A stretch of DNA of 64,000 bases, taken from positions 625,120-689,119 of the forward strand of contig VXBP01002556.1 of assembly GCA_013400115.1 (NCBI GenBank). The letters are read 5' to 3'. A model generated the notes under the pieces. The model was not told the origin of the DNA. It did no database searches and saw only the letters and a list, made by a program, of their open reading frames with translations. The stretch is from Rhinopomastus cyanomelas. Lineage: Eukaryota > Chordata > Aves > Bucerotiformes > Rhinopomastidae. The position numbers and the translations under genes were made by a program. This document shows positions 58,148 to 64,000 of the stretch, piece after piece (within the stretch, counting starts at the first letter, position 1; the number at the start of each line of letters is the position of its first letter).

Positions 58148-58235
58148 ATGGCCTCACCAGAGTGGAGCAGAGGGGGAGAATCGCCTCCCTCGACTTCTGG
58201 CCACATTTGTCCTGATGCAGCCCAGGATCAGATAA
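58148..58235 (-). mobile_element. CR1 ORF2 scrap
   Basis: GGCCTCACCAGAGTGGAGCA and GATGCAGCCCAGGATCA are reverse complements of the CR1 region encoding the ALVRP stretch. It may be the upstream part of the neighbouring minus-strand CR1, separated from it by about 120 bp of unrelated sequence and a deletion. Confidence 0.75.
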
Positions 58236-58254
58236 ACAGCCCCCCAGTTCTTTC

Positions 58255-58521
58255 TTTCCCCTTGCTTTTATAACTGAGCTCATACCATGTAGTATGTCAC
58301 ATAGCTGGTCAGCTCAGGTTAGCTGGCCCAGCCCATTCATCAGCTTAGTGTTGGGGAAAATGTTCAGAAGGACAAACAAGCCCACAGCCCTGGTGCTGTG
58401 CAAGCACTGCTCAAAACACTGGTGTGTTATCAACGCCCCTCCAGCGACCACCACAAACACAGCACCATGAGAGATGTCGTGGGGAGGATCAGCTCCAACC
58501 CAGCTATACCAGGTACACACA
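58255..58521 (-). mobile_element. Diverged ERV LTR fragment
   Basis: Minus-strand relative of the LTR at 17.3 kb. Blocks in order are TTTTATAACTGAGCTCATAC, GGTCAGCTCAGGTTAGCTGG, CAAGCACTGCTCAAAACACT, GTGTGTTATCAACGCCC, ATCAGCTCCAACCCAGCTAT and an end near CCAGGTACACA. The order matches the 5' half of the LTR but many bases differ, so it is older or from a sister family. Confidence 0.65.
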
Positions 58522-61500
58522 CCTAGACGTAACGAAGTAGATCGCATGAGCTAACACTGAGGTTTAACACATGCCCCGGTTCCAGGTGAAAGCAATAGGG
58601 CTGGGTTGGAAAAGGCATCTCAGCATGTTTCATACAATTAGGGAAGAAGCTGTACCCAGCCACTGAGAATCAGCAGGGTTGCTGCCCTCACTTTACAGCT
58701 TGTCCAAGGAAGAGCAATACTGATGTTCTGAGGCCACCTACTGCTTACTTCTAACACCTACATGCTGAACCACCTACATAGGGTGTCGTCCAAGAGTAGT
58801 CTTTTCTTAATGACCAGAGAGGATGCCTGCGAATCCTTAAGACAGTCAACATACATCAGAAACGGGACTTATACTTTTATTTCCACTGCTTTACAAATAT
58901 AATTATCCACCCTTGTTAATACAATTTTTCATTGAAAATAAGTATTATCATCTGGATACTTTTTTTACCCCATTAATATCTCCTGCAGCCTCCATAGGAA
59001 TATAATTAAAATTGCCAGTTCCACTGTCAAGTACTCAGGAGGAGTCTTGCTGTACGGAGTGAAATCCTGGCTCCACTGACTCACAAGCAATTATTCCCTT
59101 TTGCATCAATAGAGCTAAGTTAGGGTTTTTCTCTCAGTTCATCATAACAGGAATTTGCTGATCCCATGCTGTTAAATCCATCTGCTGCCTCAAGCTTTGG
59201 CTTGAAGCACAATGAATAAAAGAGAGAGAGAAAAAAAGGAGCAGGAGAATCAGAAGCTGTTATCCACAAAATGCCCCAGACTGCAAGCCTCAAGCTGAGC
59301 CCGTGGAGGCCAAACATTGCAGTACAAATGGAAAGAAAGATGAAACTCGGGGCACTACAGTCTTCTGCCTGTCACTAATAGCAGTATTCAGTTGGTTATT
59401 AAACAGAGACTCCCTTCCATTTACACATTTATTACACATTCTCAGCTGCTGCTTAAGTGTGGGCTCCTAGTTCATGTAGTAGAGATCCCACTTCTCATTA
59501 CAGTCAATTGGATGCTCAGCCCTCTTCTGTCAGTGCCATTCAGAAAGCAAAGAGTATTCAGGCCTGCTAGCCCCAATTATTTGGCCTATAAATGTTTCAA
59601 TGCATCAATAAATAAATCATTAAATCAATGATCAATCAATCAGTCATTGATCATTAAGACATAATTAGCTTATACTTTGTCCAAGAAAAAAGCTCCCAAG
59701 CTGTGTTCTCTCTAGACTATATTCCTAAAAGCCCTGTAGAATTCTGTTTTCCCAAAGTCATCTCTCCTCGGTTGGCTGTATCGTCCCTTTACTAGACAAC
59801 AGGTCTAGTTGGGCACAAGAACTGCTGCTGGGTGCAGACTGAAAATTCTAAGAGGGAGGTCACTTAACATGTTCCACAGGGATTCAATCACCCATCTCCA
59901 ATTAAGAGTTGAACTTGAAGCATATATAGCCTCACATTTGTTTTAACATATAAAAATAACATAGGTATGAAGAATAATGTGATCTGTATGAATATTACCA
60001 TTTTCAACACTGTTTGTAATGAGTAACCATATTCACTGAAATATGAGAAAGCTGCTTTTAGGACTGAAAATCAGAAGTTCTTTACTGATTTCCTCACTGA
60101 TTGTTACAGAATACCTTAATGGCATGATGTAAGAGATGGTGCTTGAGGAGTGTAAATAAAGAGAGGGTGCTTTGATGTATGCACTCCTTTCCTCACCATC
60201 AGTGCAAAGTAATTGGAAGTAGCTCACTTCGAATTGCTTTTCCGCTTCAAGTAAAAATTAGTACAGCTTTCTTCTTTAAATCAGCCCTGAGGATTTCTAG
60301 GGATGTGCTGAATTACAAAAATAAGTCATTTCTGATATGAAATCTAAACGACATCTGCTTACCAGGAATCGTGACCAGATTTCCTCATCTGTGAAGACCA
60401 ACATGATCCCAGCTGTAAGACATGTATTTTCTGTTCCATAGGACTGATTTTTCAAGTGTAAGGAATATTGTTAGTGAAACAGATCAGAAAAAAAGTGTAG
60501 CCATGAGAAGGTGGATGAAAAGGAAGAATTAATTAGGTCAAATTTACACTGCAGAATGAAGCAGCTTCAGAGGTGACAGAGGAGGTGGCAGTTTGGTGGC
60601 TTGGGCAGTGTGCCCTTCAGCTCTAGGCACCTAATCTAACAGTCATCACGGTCAACACTAACCTCACACAGTGACCCCATGTGCAGTGGATGTCAGTCCT
60701 TAAGCAATCAGGGTAACACAGTCCACCAGTGTTGGGCTCAAGACCTCTCTTTATCAGCGAAAAGAGATCAACCAGTGGACACAAACACAGATACTGATGA
60801 AAAAGTAAAATGAGAAAGCAGGGAAACAGCACCAGGTAAAGGGTAAATTATGCATAAAAATAAAGAAATGAAAACATCATAGTACTAGCAGCAAGGAAAT
60901 TCTAGCAATGGCAAAGTCTGGTGGAGATGGTGTAATGCTGATGTATGGATGGTTTTGAAATGTTAAGTAATATTTCCATTCTGATGCAGGTTTCTCTTCT
61001 ACTGCTAAAGGTAATTATATCTATCACTTAACTCTCTAGAGCACTGAACTTGCTTTGGCATTCCTGTTAAAATCAGCACTGCATTGCAGATCACAAACTG
61101 AATGGTTTAAACCCTTGGTAAGAGGGCTTACATCCATGTCACCTTTTTTGTCAACACAGTTAAAAATGCTGGAGAATACTCCACTCACTTTTCCACTCTG
61201 TGCAGCCTCAGTGCTACTGGCAGGCAGCATATGAGCCCCTTGTCACATGTCTACACTGCTTAGAGACAGTCTGAGAAGAATCTGTCTACACCTCTGATCA
61301 ATGTGGGGTTCCTCCAGGAATGGCATGCACTGTGACCCAAGGTTTCTTTCAAGACCACTCTTGATGTGGATCCAAACAGGAAGGCAGATTACAGGGCAGA
61401 ACCTGAACGTTTCAGACCAGCCATCACTATTTCTCTTGTCCATGTGCCCTCTTCTTCAGTGCAGGCTGCAGTGATCTATTCAAACACAGGGACAGAGTTA

Positions 61501-62529
61501 ACAGACAGCCCTTTTGTTTTTGCTGATGTGGCACACACCTTTCCGGTGTTACAAATGTGCTGTGTGTGCGAGCATTGCTGCAGAGCTGCAAGGAAGCAGA
61601 ACTCTAGGGGATGTACATCTATTTGTCTGTTCTCTCCATGGGAGGAGAACTTCCCCTGATTTTTCTTCACTCTGTCAGCCCTAGAAGCAAGTTGGGAAGA
61701 AGGTTACAGCACTATACATATTTAAATGCTTATACAAGCATAACACAAATGATGTGTAGGTGCAGCCACACATTTAGAGCACATCTGTAACAGCAGTTCC
61801 AATAAACTGTAATATATGCAGTTTTATTATCAACCCAATATTTTAATAACCCATGCATTAATAATAAAGGTCTGTAACTGTGAGATCCATGCCTTGAAAA
61901 TCACCTGGTGACTCATGGATATTGTCAAGTTATGTAAAGTTTTCAAGACAGCTAGTCTGCTCAGTGATTTATATATTTAATTTTTCAGCAGTTTGCCTGT
62001 GAAGATTCCTTCAATTATGGACATAGGAACAATTGATGTTAAGGAGAAGTAACTAGCATCTCCTCATATTTAATACTCCCCAGCCGTATGCAAAGGCACA
62101 ACCACCAATCAAGTTGCCATTTGTTTCAACCCATTTCCAAGATATTTTTACCTAATACAATCGTACCTACAGAACAAACCTACCACCCGCATACACTGGG
62201 TATGTGCTGCTTCACTGAAGATGCCTCCAATCCATGAAAACAAGTCCATTGAGTCTTAGTTCTCAATTTGTTGTACCCTTGTTTATTTTCTCATAGTTTT
62301 AATTTCTACTCTACTAAGTCTGAAGTTAAAAATAACTTTGGCTGCCAGCTCTTCCCAAGGAGGTATAGTGACCAAAAAAACCTCACTTGTTTCTCTGCCA
62401 ATTTTCTTCTTTTTCAGGACATGTCCTTGGAAATATTGGTGTCCAAGGTGTCTGTACATACACACTGTGGTCTTTTCAATATATACGGAGGGCTTATAAG
62501 GAAGCTAGAGACATTTTCCCAGGGTCTAC
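58522..62529. other. Unique intergenic DNA
   Basis: No gene or transposon recognised over 4 kb. A purine-rich tract lies at 59219-59245 and an AT-rich inverted repeat at 59627-59655. Confidence 0.5.
59598..59656. repeat. AAT/CAAT-rich tract with inverted repeat
   Basis: A run of AATAAATAAATCATTAAATC and ATCAATCAATC-type repeats. Within it AATGATCAAT (59627-59636) and its exact reverse complement ATTGATCATT (59646-59655) are separated by nine bases. Confidence 0.85.
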
Positions 62530-62812
62530 AGTGACAGGAAAAAGGATATTGGTTTTAAACTGAACGCAGTTGGATTTACATTGCACATAAAGAAGAATTT
62601 TATGATGAGGGCTGTGTGATACTAGAACAAGCAGTCCAGGGAAGTTGTGGATATCCCATGATTGGAAGTGTTCAAGGTGAAGCTTTGAGCTTTGAGCAAC
62701 CTGGTCTAGTGAAAGCTGTTCCTGCCTAAGGCATGGGGTTTGGACTGGTTGATTTTGTATGTCTCTTCCAACCTTAATGTTTCTATGATTCTATGATTTC
62801 ATGGTTCTATGA
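62530..62812 (+). mobile_element. Old CR1 3' fragment
   Basis: GTGACAGGAAAAAGGATATTGG, AAGAAGAATTTTATGATGAG, GGAAGTTGTGGATATCCCAT, GCAACCTGGTCTAGTGAAAG and CTCTTCCAACCTTAATGTTT, then ATTCTATG-like repeats, are a decayed CR1 3' region. Confidence 0.88.
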
Positions 62813-64000
62813 CCATCAAAGATCATTTCAAACCAAACCCATTCAGTGATTCTTTGAGTGTAATGTAAAGATAAGAAAGAAAATGAGGACATAAAAGTCT
62901 GCACGTATGAGTAAACCGATCAAAAGCACTTGAATGAAGAGTAAAGAAGCAGTGTCTATCAATGTGCTAGTGGTGATGTGTGACCCACTGACTCCTTTTA
63001 GTTTTTTGAATGTGTTTATTTCAGCTTGAAAGTCGTATTCTTCTTCTTAGAGGATGACAAAGTTCTCTTTAAGGTGAATTGGCCAATCTGCATTCTGTGG
63101 CTGTCACTACAGCGATTTCTTGCTCTCTGCTGATGTTTTGAGTAGGCCAAGACTACAACCGGTTACATCCTGCACAACCCCTTGGATTTCAGTAATACTG
63201 TATGGCTTATAAATTTGTGCAACCATTGGGCTCAGCTTTGTAGTCTTTTGGGAATACATGCACCAGTACAAAAGAAAACCCATTTATTTGATAGAACAAC
63301 CACTTTGGCACCTTAATAGCAATAGGAATACGACAAACCACTTGAGAAATCAGTGTCCTTGGATTTTTCTTGCACAATGGAAAGTGCCATTTTAAGTGGC
63401 ATGATTCATAACTACTCAAATTCTGTAGTTTTACAAAGAGCATTTGTATATTAACTTGGAATATGGGCTGTTAAAAATGAGTAAGTAGTGCTTAGGGTTA
63501 TTTTTATTAGAATAGATCACATTAATTAGCCCTGATATGGAGAGGAGGAGAAGTCTCTTTTGAATGCTCTACTCTGCAGTGCATTATTAATTCTTCCATT
63601 CTTTCTTCTTAAGCTCATTAGCTTTTAAATGTTATAGTTTAATGCTGAGGTGAAGCTGGAAATATCCGTTCACTCTGCCATCCATTTCAAGCCATCTCAC
63701 AGTTGCTGTCATCATGATTAATTTATATTGTGGTGGTGCCCAGGGTAGGGGTACTGTTATCACAACTTACAGTGGTGACAAATATGAAATCTTAAAAGAG
63801 ACATTTCTTTCTGCATCACATGAAATCATCTTAGGGGTAAAGGGAATTAAAGAATTAAGCAAAATTTAAGTAACTTTCACTTCCTAAATGCAAGCAGAGC
63901 GCTAGGGGAGAACATAAGCATGAGGTGGTGAGATGATGGCATATTATGACTTGTATCTGGAAAGACAACTGAAGACTGGGAGATTTTTCCTCCAGGTAGA
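62813..64000. other. Unique DNA to the window edge
   Basis: No gene or transposon recognised. The segment 63500-63790 (CATTAATTAGCCCTGATATG, ATCATGATTAATTTATATTG) has the look of conserved non-coding DNA, which cannot be tested here. Confidence 0.4.

Noticed and set aside
1..64000. CRISPR array, bacterial operon or phage
   Set aside because: The regularly recurring motifs are CR1 3' ends dispersed on both strands, not spaced direct repeats, and no prokaryotic genes are present.

Overview
The window is a stretch of bird nuclear DNA with no protein-coding gene that I can recognise. The avian assignment rests on about 36 fragments of CR1, the dominant LINE of birds. They are recognisable by 3' ends carrying a GGTCCCTTCCAA-type block followed by short ATTCTATG-type repeats, and by broken pieces of the CR1 reverse-transcriptase reading frame. 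By my own count CR1 covers roughly a fifth of the window. That is more than is usual for most birds and would fit a CR1-rich lineage such as woodpeckers and allies or hornbills/hoopoes; this last step is inference. No CRISPR array, operon or intact tRNA was seen.

Layout. 1-12 kb: an old minus-strand CR1, then three younger plus-strand copies (near 1.6, 5.2 and 8.1 kb), the last cut by an N. 12-25 kb: older CR1 fragments, a CR1 with two successive 3' ends (16.8-17.3 kb) touching a minus-strand solo LTR (17.3-17.9 kb), and a decayed RT-region piece (23.7-24.7 kb). 25-34 kb: a dense cluster with a CR1 tail nested in another CR1, and a 5S rRNA-like segment fused to a CR1 tail (28.05-28.25 kb), followed by tail-only copies and a second LTR piece. 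36-44 kb: two CR1 copies around an N, a 260-bp segment repeated on both sides of another N (39.4-39.9 kb), an LTR split by a CR1 insertion (41.3-42.3 kb), and the longest single CR1 (42.9-43.7 kb). 44-64 kb: scattered older CR1 fragments, an RT-region fragment at 52.4-53.1 kb, another two-tailed CR1 on the minus strand (57.7-58.0 kb), and a fourth, diverged LTR piece. The remainder is apparently unique intergenic or intronic DNA.

The elements are remnants rather than cooperating genes. The points that deserve attention are composite retroelements: the 5S rRNA/CR1 chimera, which has the architecture of a SINE, and the two-tailed CR1 junction found at three separate places. Boundaries are by eye and generally good to within about 5-20 bases; identities were not computed.
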